Part shown: positions 22,239-35,160 of the stretch, in pieces | How positions within the stretch are numbered: the stretch's first letter is position 1 | Layout: every line of letters begins with the position of its first letter | Source: Emmonsiellopsis sp. PD_33 | Lineage: Eukaryota > Ascomycota > Eurotiomycetes > Onygenales > Ajellomycetaceae | DNA length: 64,000 nucleotides | Reading direction: 5' to 3' | Assembly: GCA_032988165.1 (NCBI GenBank) | Contig: JANTQF010000123.1 | Location: 34,970 to 98,969, forward strand | Notes under the pieces: generated by a model | What the model saw: the letters and a program-made list of their open reading frames with translations, nothing else | What the model was told of the DNA's origin: nothing | Database searches by the model: none | Program-made: the position numbers and the translations under genes

Positions 22239-22549
22239 ATCGGTATTTGTCGGACTCGGTGAAAGCCCCTCGGGTTGAATGTGCCATTCAACCTGGCTAC
22301 TGTACTTGCCGTGTATCACGGCGGTGATTTCCTACTAGGTTTGAATTCGAGTTCAGGATATATTTATTATCTCCTTTTCTCCTTGCTTCTCTCTCTCTCT
22401 CTCTCTTTATTTCTGTTAACACCCGCCATCGCATTCCATCTGCTGCAAAGTTATCCCGCCTTTACAAACCAACCGCATCGACATCCTCTTTCCCTAACCC
22501 TTCGTTCGCCAATACGAACCCAGCAGGAACACAAGCAGAACGAACGACC
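22239..22549. other. spacer between the two small Cys-rich genes, with CT microsatellite
   Basis: About 310 bp with a (CT)n run near 22,389-22,406 and a pyrimidine-rich tract typical of fungal promoters just before the second gene. Confidence 0.6.
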
Positions 22550-22720
22550 ATGTGTGAATACATAGAACACGAGCGAAAGTGTGCCCACGCATACATCGAG
22601 GTAAACACATGTGACCCGGCCGATAGGAAGGGGGAGTTGTGCAAGCCGATAGTCCCGGTGCCAGGCGATCCTATCGACGAGTACTGCTCGAGATGTATCG
22701 AGAAGGGCCTCAACAAATGA
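22550..22720 (+). CDS. small Cys-rich MCxY protein, 56 residues
   Basis: Starts MCEYIEHERKCAHAYIEV and ends CSRCIEKGLNK, with six Cys: C2, C11, C21, C31, then CxxC near the end. The start MCxY and terminal CxxC match the gene at 22101. No signal peptide and no membrane segment. A zinc-binding small nuclear or cytosolic protein is possible but unproven. Short length limits confidence; the pairing with a similar neighbour and the Cys spacing are the support. Confidence 0.5.
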   Translation: MCEYIEHERKCAHAYIEVNTCDPADRKGELCKPIVPVPGDPIDEYCSRCIEKGLNK

Positions 22721-24293
22721 GGGAGGGTGATTCGGGGAATGTGTATTCATTCATGTTTTCTATGGATCACCAGAATCTAGCGCCGTCTAAGTACCTCTCG
22801 GGCTTGACAGACAAGCTAGATCTTTTAAAAGACTAGCACTTTGTGACTATTTGAAAGTCCTCTCCCTCTATCTCACTTCCTCCGCCCTCTACACAGCTTC
22901 CCTATTGCAGCATCTACCCGACAGATAGTCAGTTCTACATTTCTATGCAACGACAAAAGGAGCATAATCCGCTGCGCATTCACATTTCGGCTATCTTTCT
23001 CCTTAGCACATATCCCCGCCATCACCCCCTGCCATCAACTCCAGCCCATGTACGCCCACGCAGCGACAAGAATCCATAGAGAAACCAAAAAAAGACGCCA
23101 TATTTCATTGGTAACTAACTATGCGCAATCTCACGAACGCAACCACTGGGAGCTTTCAAGTTCTTTCAAGTTCAAATGTCACAAAGCCCTGAAGCATAAC
23201 CGGCTCTGCGGCGTGCCCATTAGGGAGGGCCGAGCCTCTCGATGGAAAATGTGATAGTTAGTAGTATCTTATGGTGGACGACTGACTACATTAGGCTGGA
23301 CTGAATTGCTGAAGGTCGACTATGGGTGGGAGTTTAGTGTTGAGGGGTTAACGCTGCTCCTTTCTTTTTCTTTGGGGGATTTCTTTTGCTTTATTATCAT
23401 TTCCGGGTACTAGGGGTTGTTTCTTTGCAGCCCCCCCTTTCATTCTTTCTTTCCCTCTTTCCCTTTCCCTTCATTGCTTTTCTTAAGTTTGGTCTCGCAG
23501 CCAAACACCCCACCCAACCAATCTTTCTTTCTTTCTTTCTTTCTTCCCTCCACGTTCTTTATTGTGATTTCCAAGTTGAAAATCACAAATCACAAATTGC
23601 AAACCAAATTATTTCACCACATCATTCATGTACCACCTCCACCTTGCAATTTACAGTTATCAAGATAAACTGCCACCCCCCCATATCAAGACCCACTTAC
23701 TTTGATGGTGCCTTGTGCAAAACCTCTCAAATGTCATGAACAAGTAATTAAATCAACCCAATAATTCCCATCCTGCTCCGCGCATTGGGCGGAGTATAGA
23801 TGAGGAGTATAATATTAACCACAACCCATACAATACCCCGCGGAGTATATATGCTTGAAAACATCGCCATAAGCTATTTTATACGCAACGAAGTTAGAAG
23901 ATCCAATTAAGTCCCGACCAGTCTATCTACCTACCCTCTACTCATACTATGCGTACAGCTATACTACCAATTCAATTATACAAAGATAGCCAGCGGAGAT
24001 GAAGAGAAGGGATAGCACGGGAGGGATAGATAGGTAACTAGTAACCTGCAAGTAATAGAGTGAGCGAGTGAGTGAGGAGTAGGAGGTATGGTGTTGGACA
24101 TTCAATGTCTCGGGCGAGAGAGAGGCTTGTCGAGGTTGAGTTGAGGAGCGAGTCGGTTGGCTTGGGCAGGGGACAGCAGGAGCAGCAACTGGTGAAGTTG
24201 TGATCCCTCCGCATCAATTTTAATCATGGCTTCAACTATGTTCGTGCATACCAGACCAAATCTGGGGAAATAATAAACACCTACATAATGGCT
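22721..24293. other. intergenic left of the transposon zone
   Basis: Pyrimidine-rich tracts at 23,340-23,550 and several short TTTC runs. Frames seen are low-complexity. No gene is supported. The GC content falls toward the right as the AT-rich block is approached. Confidence 0.5.
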
Positions 24294-24302
24294 CTCACTC
24301 AA

Positions 24303-25040
24303 GGGTCCAGCTAAATCCACCACATGTTTACGCTATTTTCACCACATCTTTTTACACTAAGCCTGATTGGGAATATTAAGCGGTCTATTTTCACCCAAGG
24401 CAGATGACACTAAACTGAAAAGGGAAAAAGGGAGTCTATTTCCACCCACAGGCGTGACCCTGGGCGTAGGGGGTAGAGGGAGATTTTCAAGCATATTGTA
24501 GATGTATTCCTTGATTAATCTATCTCTACAGAGTAGATAATAAAAGATATGAATAATGCTAGGGACAGCCAAAAAACAGGGGAAAATGCATGTAGATAAT
24601 CACATAATATCTAATATTAAGGAGAATATTCCCTCAGGGGGGGAAATCAATTTCAATGACTTCCACAACATGTTCCACAACAGTGGGAGTGGTGGTAGGA
24701 ATTTCATCATTTTCAGGCTCAGAATCACCTAAATCACTAGGGGCACTGAAGAATTTGATATCACTGCTTCCATCCATGATGAATATGAGGTGAAATAATG
24801 TAGTAGTGGTTCAATTAATTCAATTTGTAGAGGGTAGAGGACAATGTTGCAAGTTGGCACTGCAGAGTGATTCCCCTGATGACTAATACACTCATGGGTG
24901 GAAATAGACTCCCTTTTTCCCTTTTGGGTTTAGTGTATTATCCCTTGGGTGAAAATAGACTGCTTAATTTTCCTAATTGGGTTTAGCATGGAAATCTGTG
25001 GTGAAAATAGTCAAAACATGTGGTAGATTTAGCTGGACCC
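24303..25040. mobile_element. 738-bp Mutator-like non-autonomous DNA transposon (MITE)
   Basis: Long terminal inverted repeats of about 150 bp begin GGGTCCAGCTAAATC on the left and end in its reverse complement on the right. They share a CTATTTTCACC block and a GGGAAAAAGGGAGTCTATTT block. CTCACTCAA at 24294-24302 is repeated at 25041-25049 as a 9-bp target duplication. Nine-bp duplications plus long inverted repeats are the Mutator (MULE) hallmark. No transposase fits in the interior. Many arm differences are C/T or G/A, in line with RIP. Confidence 0.85.
24634..24777 (-). pseudogene. 47-codon ORF inside the MULE-like element
   Basis: Starts MDGSSDIKFFSAPSDLGDSE and stays acidic and Thr/Val-rich to its stop. 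It may be the remnant first exon of the transposase of the parent element, as it is the only protein-like frame in the interior. No zinc finger or DDE segment is present, so it could equally be chance. Confidence 0.25.
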
Positions 25041-25057
25041 CTCACTCAATCCAGAGT

Positions 25058-25196
25058 TTTTTTTTTTTTTTTTTTTGGAAAGGCTGAGATTCATGGTGGT
25101 TGGTTGGCCAAGGTAGCTTAAAATATAAAAAAGGTACACCCTGCACCAAGAGGGGTGAAAAAAAAGGAAGAGCGAGAAAAAAAAAAAAAAAAAAAA
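25058..25196. repeat. short unit bounded by poly-T and poly-A
   Basis: About 22 T residues open and about 20 A residues close a 139-bp segment just outside the MULE-like element. The interior is single-copy within this window. The homopolymers face each other as inverted ends; origin unknown. Confidence 0.5.
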
Positions 25197-25401
25197 GTCA
25201 GTGGCCAGATTAGGCAAAGCTCGACAGTTCCTGCAATGGTAGCATTCTCAGGCTTGTATTCTCCGCAATTAAATTCGGCTTTTACTACTATTATTAACCC
25301 TTAGAAACTTATAAGAAAGGGGGCGAGAAAAGGTGGCTGGGGTTTAAAGTAAATTAAGCATTAGCTACTTCATACTTTTATGAATGGATTGAGGCAATCT
25401 A
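25197..25401. other. left flank of the Copia island
   Basis: Single-copy AT-rich DNA; ends directly at the ATACC target duplication of element A (25402-25406). No gene seen. Confidence 0.5.
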
Positions 25402-25406
25402 ATACC

Positions 25407-25518
25407 TGTAGGAAGGTTGAAGATCTCTCATATTGCTACACTAGCAAGGAATCTATCTACCATGTGATCACATAAGCACACTACACCTAATTAGGAGGCT
25501 GGAGGTGTATAGCCAACA
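25407..25518 (-). repeat. Copia A 3' LTR
   Basis: 112 bp, equal in length to the copy at 55622. The differences I can see are transitions only. Flanked on the left by ATACC. Confidence 0.92.
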
Positions 25519-25559
25519 CCCTCTCTTAGGTAGAGCTACATATATAGATCTCATGAAAA

Positions 25560-28408
25560 AACACTGAAAAACAACAAAACATCATCTAATAGTAGAAAAA
25601 CCTAGATACATGATCAGACTTACTACTTTCTGTTATTTCCTATTAGAATCTCTAGTAAATTAATGAAACATATAAATACAATTATGTCTAAAGATTTTAT
25701 AAAGCTGTCTATGGTTATTTCAGCTGTTAGAATATAATCTAGTAAGATAACATCATTTTTCAATTAAGATTATGAATAGTAAAATTACATGTCTATATAC
25801 TTACTATAAACTATAATTATAGTAATTTAAGTAAGATTAATAGTACTCTTATTATTTATATAAATCTATATAGAAGATATAATTATAAATTTAAACTCTT
25901 ATATAAGATTTTAGATTTATATTATCTTATAAATTACTTTACTAAGTATAATATATTTAGCTTCATTTAAACTAAGAGATATACAGACCTATTTAGTAGA
26001 TTATCATAATATTAGAAATTCTGTAAGCTTAAAGATATAACTAGATGTAGATTTTTAATTGTTATTTAATAAACCTACTCAATTGGAATCTATATATCTA
26101 ATGAGGAGGTAGATATTATTTGAAAACTTAGAGATTAAATTATTCTTAGCTATATGATATCTATAAAAGAGGCTTATATTTAAGGTTTTTTTTAAATATT
26201 GAATGATATGTAATAATATCTTTTATGATTTTAGAGTTAGATTAAAGCTACACTATCTAAATAATAAGACTATATATATAATATTAGACTGAGTTTTAAC
26301 TATAAGATATTAAATACATCCTACATCCTATTAATAACATTACTTTATAAAACCTACTTTACTCTCAGAAATAAGAAAATCATTAATATGAAAAGCTTTC
26401 TTTATAAGTATACAAATTATAATAGTATTATTCATATAGAAATCCTCTACTAATCATTTAATATAATATTAGTAAGTTAACTTAATCTTCTTAGATAAAT
26501 AATCAATCTTCATATCTAAATATTTTTATAATTTATATAAATTCTTAATCTTCAGCTTTTTATTGAGAGCTTTCATCAATCAATCAGCCTTCTCTGAAAT
26601 CTCAGAGATTATATTTAAATTATTAATATAGATGATTATATAGAGATATGATATCTCCTTATGATATTAGAGAGTAAGATTATATGAACTTATAATGAAT
26701 TCTAATTCAATAAGATAGATTATTAAAAAGTTATATTAAATTTTTACAGCTGAATTCAGGCTGTAAAAACTCTCTCCTATAGTGTAGATAAATGTATTTA
26801 AAGTGTTATCTTTAAATTCAGTAAGTTACCTCATATAAATTTCCTTATCTAAATAACTATATAAATAGGCTAGTATAATGTCTGTCTGCTATAATATCTA
26901 CCCAAGCTTTATAGTGACTGTGAATAATATGTAGTTTATAATGTTAATTATAATAAATATATAAGTTTCCTTCCTATTACCCTTCTTGAGCTAGTTATCA
27001 CAAATTATTTAATAAGATTTTCATAAGATTCCATCTGAATTCACATTCAGATCTTAAGGTCAGTCTTTTTTAATAAACACTTAGTAATCTAAGGCTACTA
27101 ATTTCCTAACCAGTATATTAAAATGGGAGATAAGATGCCACATTTTTTAATATTATAAATTAATAATTTTATATTACATTGATTTTTATCAGTACTCATC
27201 TACTCTCTCTAGCCTTAATATAGTATTCTTAAATAATTTAGATAGACTGTTTATATCAGGTAAGAGGATATAGATCATAAAAGACTTTATAAATTATATT
27301 TATAAGTTATTCAGATTGCTTATAGAGGCCTCTATGTCATCTTCCATATAAATTAGTTTATTTATTGGCTTAATAGGGGTCTCAGGGTTGAGTAGATCCT
27401 ATGAGAAGTAAATTCTACACTTAGAATTTTTAATATTATCTTTACTAAATTTAATATTTAATAAAGAAATTATCTTATCTTCTTCAGAATCTTAGAGTTA
27501 AAAAATTGATATTCTAATAAATCTAATTAATTTATATAGTCTTATATAAGAAGATAGCTTATCTGCTAGCTTCTGTGAGCTATGCAGGTAAGTATATGTA
27601 GGCACTCCAATGCAATGAAAATGCTTCACCTGAAATAACATATTAAATAAAGTATATACTAGAATTATATGAGAGCTAGGGGTAATTAAATCTGCTATCT
27701 GCAGCCAGAACTTTTCATTATATAGAACTATAAATATTAGAATGTTATTCATAATATCTATAATTATATATAGAATGTTTGCCTAGAACTTCTTGAGTAA
27801 TTTACTCTAATTAAGAATTACTCTTATATATTCTATTATTATATAAATGCTATACTTAGAGACTTCATTCTAATATAATAATTATAATATAGTTAGTTCT
27901 CATTTAATCTCTTATCAGATCATCAGATTAATTATTTTACTGAACTGAAAAACACCATCTATATCTATATATAGGAATGCTGAGGCTATAAACCCTATAT
28001 TCCATATAAATTTAAGCTAGTAATTAAAAGTCTTAATTACTTTATTCTTTATTTTAAGAAAATAAACTTATCTATAACATGTTGCATTGTACATCATAAG
28101 CATATAATATTTTATCTCTTACTAGAATTTTAGAGGGTAGTCAGATAGATCATCCAACATTTTATCCTCTCTTATAAGATTAATGTGAATCTTTTTAATT
28201 AGGTGAACTAATTAAGGTATAAAGGTCTTAGAGAAATGCTAAGTCATACCAGTTTTAATATAATTCTTATAATAGAACTTAGATTTTAGGCTAATTATTT
28301 TGATGCCTACATGAGGATTCTTAGATATTATAATAATAGTATTTGCATGGACATGCCTGAGGTCTCTATATTACTCTATAAGTATTTTATCAATTAAAGG
28401 CAGCTCTG
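25560..28408 (-). pseudogene. Copia A pol: integrase, reverse transcriptase, RNase H remnants
   Basis: Read on the minus strand. The integrase C-terminal region survives at about 27,660-27,500 (FHCIGVPTYTYLHSSQKLAD, the Copia GCKAY/IPKEQR zone). The reverse transcriptase catalytic block lies near 26,610-26,640, where the family YVDD reads YINN, each Asp-to-Asn change being one G-to-A transition on the coding strand. RNase H should lie between there and the 3' LTR but is barely legible. There are many stops in every frame, so the element is inactive. The reading breaks at 28,408, where Gypsy B is inserted. Confidence 0.75.
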
Positions 28409-28868
28409 TGTCATGCTCTTACACCAGTGATATGTTATTTCACCAGCCAGATATCCTGCAACTGCCTCATTGAACTTCATCATATATATTGTCATATATC
28501 TCATCATAGAGTTCTGCCCAGGCCTGGTCAGAGCACAGCATTATAGATAGATTCAGCAGCTCCAGGAAGTTCTATATAGATAGCTACTGACCTCCCAGAC
28601 TTGCTGAAGATCAGCAATTCATTTACAATTCTACCTAACATTTGGAAATCCTCTCATCTATTTACCTATGTATTTCCCCCTTCATGATATCAAGATATCT
28701 ACCTCCTCTAGCCTAGCAAAGCTCTCATTGACAAACTCTACCTCTCTAAGCTCTGAATAGTCTAACCTACTTATTGGCTCCTCATCCCTTCTGAGCATCA
28801 ACTGATATGATGCTATCTCTATTCCTAATATAATAGTATCATCACTTAGATATTGAAGTATACTTACA
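28409..28868 (+). repeat. Gypsy B 5' LTR
   Basis: 460 bp, starts TGTCATGCTC and ends CTTACA; preceded by CTCTG. Would carry the element promoter; no sure TATA box is assigned. Confidence 0.93.
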
Positions 28869-28912
28869 ATTTGAATCACTCTTCAGTCTACCTCAGATCA
28901 GCATTCATCAAT

Positions 28913-31900
28913 ATGTCAAACTCTTTGAACCAACAGGCTATGAATATCCATGCTAGATCTGATGTCCCTCCTAATAATATATCTATCTCATCAGGGGATC
29001 ATCAAACTTCTCCAGCCAACACACTACCAAATTGGAATCAAGAAGGTCTATTCTTAACTAAATCTCATGGAATCAAGATCAGAGATTCTAAGCCTTATTA
29101 CAGAAATAATATTGCAGAATATCAAACCTTTACTCATTTCTTTGAATGAAAATACAAACTTGCTCCTGACCATTTCAAATAAGATAGGCCTCATATCCTA
29201 TATGCTACTACTCACCTATATGGCACTGTTGAGACTACTTGGAGCATCAAGGAAAATAAACTTCATAATACAGGTATTATATACACTTGAAAATAGTTCA
29301 AAGAATTCCTTATAGATCAAATTGAAGACCACTGAAACTAAGGCTATACAGCTGCTACTCAGTTCTATAGCCTTACCCAATAAGAGAGTTAAACTGTTCA
29401 TGCTTTTGAAGCCACCTTTAATGAATACTAGAATGAGCTTGAACTTGACCTTAAAATCTTATAAATATAGCTTTTCTATGCTAAGTTGCACTCTTCTATT
29501 TGAAATACAATCAACAATTACCAAGAAATTTCTATAGATTGGACTCAACTAGTTAACCTCACTTCTCATCTTCAAACCCAACTTAAGAAGACTAAAACTC
29601 CTAAATAACCTGCTGGTGAGCAGCCTGATCCCAATAAGAATCAGAATACTAATCCCTAATGAGGAGGCTATAAATGTCAATGAAGTGGCCTCAAAAAGTA
29701 GAATCAATCTGCTCTAAAGAATCCCCTTTCTCAATAAGAACAGGATAAATGCAAGGACAAGAACCTTTACTATAACTATGGTAAGCCAGGCCACTATGCT
29801 TCTGATTGTCAATCTAAGAAAAAGGATCCTAAGGATGTTATTAAGGTCTCAGTAATTAATACACCAGATAACCCCCAGAAATAACTACATTTAAGCCCCT
29901 CATCTGGAATGGAAATCATAGACCCCCTTGACCAACCTAACCTCTTAGAACCTTTAAGAAAGTCAAAAGATCATCAGTTATATATAATCATTCAACTTGA
30001 TACTCCTACTGAGATGCTTCCAATTAGGTGCCTATTCAACCCTAGTTCAGAAGTAGACTGTATTTCAGTCAATTTTACAGAGTTATATGGTTGAGAAGTG
30101 TCAAAATCTACTACTCATAATATAGTATAGTTTGCTAATGAAACTTATTCCTATCATTATGGCCTTATTGATACAACCTACTAAATAACTAACTTGGAGG
30201 ATTTTTCATAAGAAGGAAACCTATCTTTTGAAGTTATCAATATAGTGCATAAGGATGTCATCTTGGGCATGCCTTGAACACTTGCTAATAACCTATTAGT
30301 TGACTAGGTTGCTCAAATGTGGCATTTCTGACTCACTAATATACAGGTTTCTATTGAGAATCCCTCTGAGTTTATAGCATTAGTTAAAGATGAACCATGC
30401 ATTTATTGTATATCTAGCAATATTTTAGTAGATGCAAATAATCCTAAAGACAGTTGGGTATGGTCAATTTCTAACATCAATTCCCTGAATATGGCAGACC
30501 CTCAAATCACCAAGATTTTTCAAGATTTCCAAGATGTTTTCTCTGAAGAAGGAGCTTCAAAGCTAGCTGATATTAGACAAGTTACTCATGAAATCAACCT
30601 ACATGATGGTGAGTCACTACCATACAGTCCACTTTATAATCTATTGGTAATTGAGCTAGAAACACTTCAGAAATATCTTGAGGACATGCAATCATGAAAT
30701 TGGATTTGACCCTCTCAAAGCCCTGTGGGGGCTCCCATCCTATTTGTGCCTAAAAAGGATGGTAGATTACATCTATGTGTAGACTATAGAGATCTAAATA
30801 AGGTAACAATTAAAGATTGTACCCCTTTACCTTTGATTGATGAGATGATGGATTGATTATCCAGGAAAAAGTATTTTTCAAAGCTTGATTTGTGAGATGC
30901 CTATTATTAAATTTAGATAAAGAAGGGTGATAAATGGAAGACTACTTTTTGAACAAAGTATAGCAACTTTGAATATCTAGTTCTCCTCTTAGATCTCTAC
31001 AACACTCCAGCTACATTTCAAACTTATATCAACCAGGCATTTTGGGGCCTACTTGACATCTCATGCATTATCTACCTTAATGATATCCTTGTCTTTTCAG
31101 ATACTGAAGAAGAGCATAAGGAGCACATTCAACAGGTCTTAGAATATCTCTGATAATATGGTCTTTTTGCTAAGAAATCAAAGTGTACATTCTTTACCCA
31201 GAAAGTGGAATTTCTTGGGTTTATAGTGGGTATTAATGGAGTCTGTATGGATCAAGCTCACATGGCTATCATCTTGAAGTGGCCTGAACTGTATATGTTT
31301 CAAGAAGTGCAAGTTTTCCTAGGTTTTACAAATTTTTACCAGAAATTTATATATACTTATTCTCAAATAACAGCTCCTATAACTAAGTTACTTAAGGGTA
31401 GTGTTAAAGGCAAAAAACCTGGGCCATTTCATTTCACTGAAGATGCCAGAGCAGCATTGGCTGCAATCAAAAAGGCCTTTGCAGAAGCAATACTCCTTAA
31501 CCATTTTGACCCTAATTGACCTGTTCAACTGGAGATAGATGCCTCTGAATTTGGCATTTATAGAATATTATCTCAGTTGATGGAGAACCCAAATTAAAAT
31601 GAGTTTAGTAAGTAAGAAGGCTCCTATCTACTTATAACTTATAGGTGAGACTGGGCTTCAGTAGCTTTCTTTTCAAGGAAATTGAATCCAATGCAATAAT
31701 AGTATAATATGCATGATCAAGAACTCCTCACAATTATTAAATCATTCAAAACTTGATAATACTACCTGCAGGGTAGCAATTTTCCTATTCAAGTTCTTTC
31801 AGATTATGTAAATTTACATTATTTCTTTACTATCAAGAAACTGTCTGCAAGATAGGCTAGATGGGCTGAGTTATTATCTGAATACAATTTTTATATTCAT

Positions 31901-33775
31901 TATCATCCTGGCTGGCTTAACCCAGTCAATGCACCTTTATGGCAGCTGAACTATGAAATAGTTCTGCAGGAGGAAGATGTTGATGGAGCACTTGCTATAT
32001 TACAGAAAAAACTGGCTGCATGAGGTTCAGTTATACCTAGTTATAAATTTCAATTCAGAGCTGCAGAGGCTACTTCAGATAGCTAAATTAGTAACATTAA
32101 ACTAACTGGGATAATAACACTTAATAAAGCTGGTACTGGCAGTCTAGAATGTCTTGTACCATGTCTGGCTGCAATAGATGCTACTTCAGATGAAATGAGC
32201 TATGAACTTCCCTCTAAGATGCTTCAAAAATTCATTAAGGAGGTACAAGATAGGGACATCTTTTGCATATCTTGGATTCAAGAGCTGAAAGATTGTGAAG
32301 AACCCAGGTTGAATTCAAACAGCAGGCTTGGGGATTCAAAGCTAGTAGCTAAGTTGAAAGGATGGTTAATAGGAGATTATAGCCTCCTAACATTTAATAA
32401 ATCTATTTTTATTTCTGTTAGTAGGGCTCTAAGATGAGAGTTACTACAAATCCATCATGATGATCCACATGCAGGTCACTTTGATATAGTAAAGATTAAA
32501 GAACTATTTTAAAGGAAGTATTATTAGAAGGAAATTCATCAGGATGTTTTGGAGTTTGTCAACACATATAATATCTATAAAAGAGTGAAGTCACTAAAAC
32601 ACCACCCATATAGCACCTTGTCAGCTCTGCCTATTCCTGATCATCCCTGGAAATTGATATCAATGGATTTCATTGTTGACCTGCCTAAGTCTCAATTCAA
32701 AGGTTAAAAATATGATAGTATCTTGGTCATTATGGACCATTTTACTAAGATGACTAAATATATCTCTTGTTTGAAGACTATTAAAGCATTAGAGCTTGCT
32801 GAACTTTTCATAGATTCTATTATTCATAAATATAGTCCTCCATCATCATTAATAACAGACTGTGGGTCCTTATTTACCAGTCATTTTTAGTTAGCTTTCT
32901 ACTATCATCTTCATATACACTGAAATTTAAGTACAGCTTTTCATCCTCAAACTGATGGTCAAATAGAATGTCAAAATCAAACCCTTAAGCACTATCTCTA
33001 AAGTTATTATGCCTATTATCAAGATGATTGGATGCAGCACCTTTCAATGGCACAATTTGCATATAATAATACTAAACAAGCTTCAATGGAAGTATCTCCT
33101 TTCTTTGTATTTATAGGATTTAATTTAGATTTGCCCCAGGATGTCACAGATGACACCCCTAAGGGGGAGGCAAGCTCTGCTGTCAATCAAAAACCTTGAG
33201 AAGTTTCAGATATTACAAAGAGACTTAATATATTAATAGAAATATGTGAGAGGTTGACAACCAGCCTACAACACACTGCTGACAAGCAAGCAATGTATTA
33301 TAATTAAAAATATAAGCTAATGTCATTTAATATCAGAGATGAAGTCCTTTTATTAGTAAAGAACATTAAAATGACTAGACCTTGTAAAAAGCTAGACAAT
33401 TATTAGCTTAGTCCATTTCTAATTATCAAAATTGTTGGTAGACAGGCTTATCAAGTTCAATTACCTTATTCTTTTGGTTGAATACACCCTATTTTTCATG
33501 TGTCTCTCTTGGAACCTTACTAACAACAAGTAGGATCAGAACTACCTCACCCCAATAGCATTGAAATCAAAGGAGATTTGGAGTATATAGTGGAGGATAT
33601 TTTGGATAAATAACTGAGATGAAATAATAAATCAAAGTACTTGATTAAATGGGAAGGATATCTCACTTTGAAGAATACATGGGAACTATTAGATAATTTA
33701 GATAATTTGAAGGACCTTATTACAGCCTGGGAGGCTGCTAATCAGAATTGAGACATAAGAGTTCTTTATAGTTAA
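28913..33775 (+). pseudogene. Gypsy B gag-pol polyprotein, single frame, RIP-stopped
   Basis: One frame of 1,621 codons holds every domain. Capsid is followed by a zinc knuckle at about 29,770-29,810 (YGKPGHYASDC, its first Cys positions now Tyr). Next come a retropepsin-like zone near 30,000-30,150, reverse transcriptase with YLNDILVF at about 31,071-31,096 where YxDD is expected, then RNase H near 31,530-31,900. Integrase spans about 32,440-33,140 (MDFIVDLPK, TDCGSLFTS, QTDGQIECQNQ). A terminal chromodomain lies at about 33,580-33,760 (EYIVEDILDK, KYLIKWEGYL). No frameshift separates gag from pol. The many stops fall mainly where Trp, Gln or Arg is expected, i.e. at TGG, CAG/CAA or CGA codons hit by C-to-T on either strand. 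Non-functional. Confidence 0.9.
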
Positions 33776-34183
33776 AAGTTAAATAGAAAGAGGAAGTGCT
33801 AGCCCCCTACTCTTTTCTCCCACTGGGTTTTTAAGTAGATAGGTAGGTTTTCATGGTCTAAGGATAGATAATACTCTTCTCCTAGTTTTCCCAAAGGGTT
33901 TTAGGAGTTTAATGAGGTTGTCAACTCACATCAGGAAAGAAATTAGAAAGAGTATTATACTCAAAAGGGCCAGACAAATAATTTAATATTCTTTAGCCCA
34001 AAGGTACTGCAGGAGAAAAAAGAAAAGTAAAAGAAAAAGACAAACACTCCCCCCACACAGACACTGCAGACACCTCAGAACAATCTACTTCTAGTTATAA
34101 CTCCATGTCTTCTGACTGATAGGGTACACCTCTTCCTTCTCCACCCCCATCTATCCTACTATTAGTCTATATGTCAACACTAT

Positions 34184-35160
34184 CTAAAGGGATTTTGTAC
34201 TTACCATCTTCTTTAGTAACCTCTTCATCTCCCAAAGCTCCTCCTTTTGCTTCTCCAATTCCTTTACAATCTGGTGCAGCAGGGCAGCACACTCTGAACC
34301 CACTAAAGTAGGTATGAAGGCAGCCTGCTCTTCAGTAGGTATCCCCTTTCTAATGTAGATTTCTACATTGAAGGTAAACTGATAATAGAAGGCCTTAAGA
34401 CACTTCTGAATGTCATGTTCCACACAGCTGAGATCTGCCAGCTTCTGCATCTTTTACAGCTTTCTATGGAATCTTGCTAGTATCTATAGTTTTTATTAGA
34501 AACTGTGTTGCAACTGAATAAGCAGGGAAATAATACTTACAGGATGATAGTGTGTGTTATTTTTGTAGTAGTACTCACAATTATTATACTGTGACTACTT
34601 TACACACACTACTCCCTAGCTATTGTGGAAAAGCTTCATACAGTGCAGGCAGGAGGCTTAACCTGCATAGTATTTCTCTACTAGAGCATCATCAGCTTCT
34701 GACTCCTCAGAGAGGTCAGAATCAGAATCAGAGGACTCAGAAGACTCTAAAGAAAGATTTAGCTCATACTAATTAATCTTCTCATTCTCATCTTCATTCT
34801 CATCCTCCTCCTCTTTTTTGTCCTCTAATTTCAAAGAGCCTTCCATCTCTGCTGACCACTTGAGATAACTCTTTATATAGAGGGCTCCATCCTCATAATC
34901 TTCCAACAGAGAAGAACACAGGAAGCCACTAATAGAATCATCAGTACTAGGCCCAGACAATGAATTATCACCTAATTAGAAAACTGATTAGCTACTTGTT
35001 GCTACTGATTTGCATCTATAGCACTTACATTAAAGTTATCAGATTCTGGGACTTCCTAGATGCCATCCCTAAGGTCTTTCTTCTTCTTCTCAATGCTCTC
35101 TCCCTGGTAGTGCTGGAGTCATTTCAGAGACCCTGCAGCATGCATAGGCTCTGAATTGGA
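34184..35160 (-). pseudogene. antisense accessory gene of Gypsy B: acidic, Cys-motif, coiled-coil protein
   Basis: Lies opposite to gag-pol, between the chromodomain and the 3' LTR. Exon A includes 34,960-34,769 (SISGFLCSSLLEDYED) and continues in frame past RIP-like stops through an acidic Ser run and a Cys motif (CLHCMKLFHN, SQYNNCEYYYKNN) to a GTAAGT donor at 34,540. Exon B, from about 34,445 to 34,184, encodes FTFNVEIYIRKGIPTEEQAA and a heptad-like KELEKQKEELWEMKRLLKKM. The CxxC...C spacing suggests a zinc site. The same blocks occur in element C. A start further upstream, to about 35,160, is a guess. No known domain name is assigned; function unknown. Confidence 0.6.
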
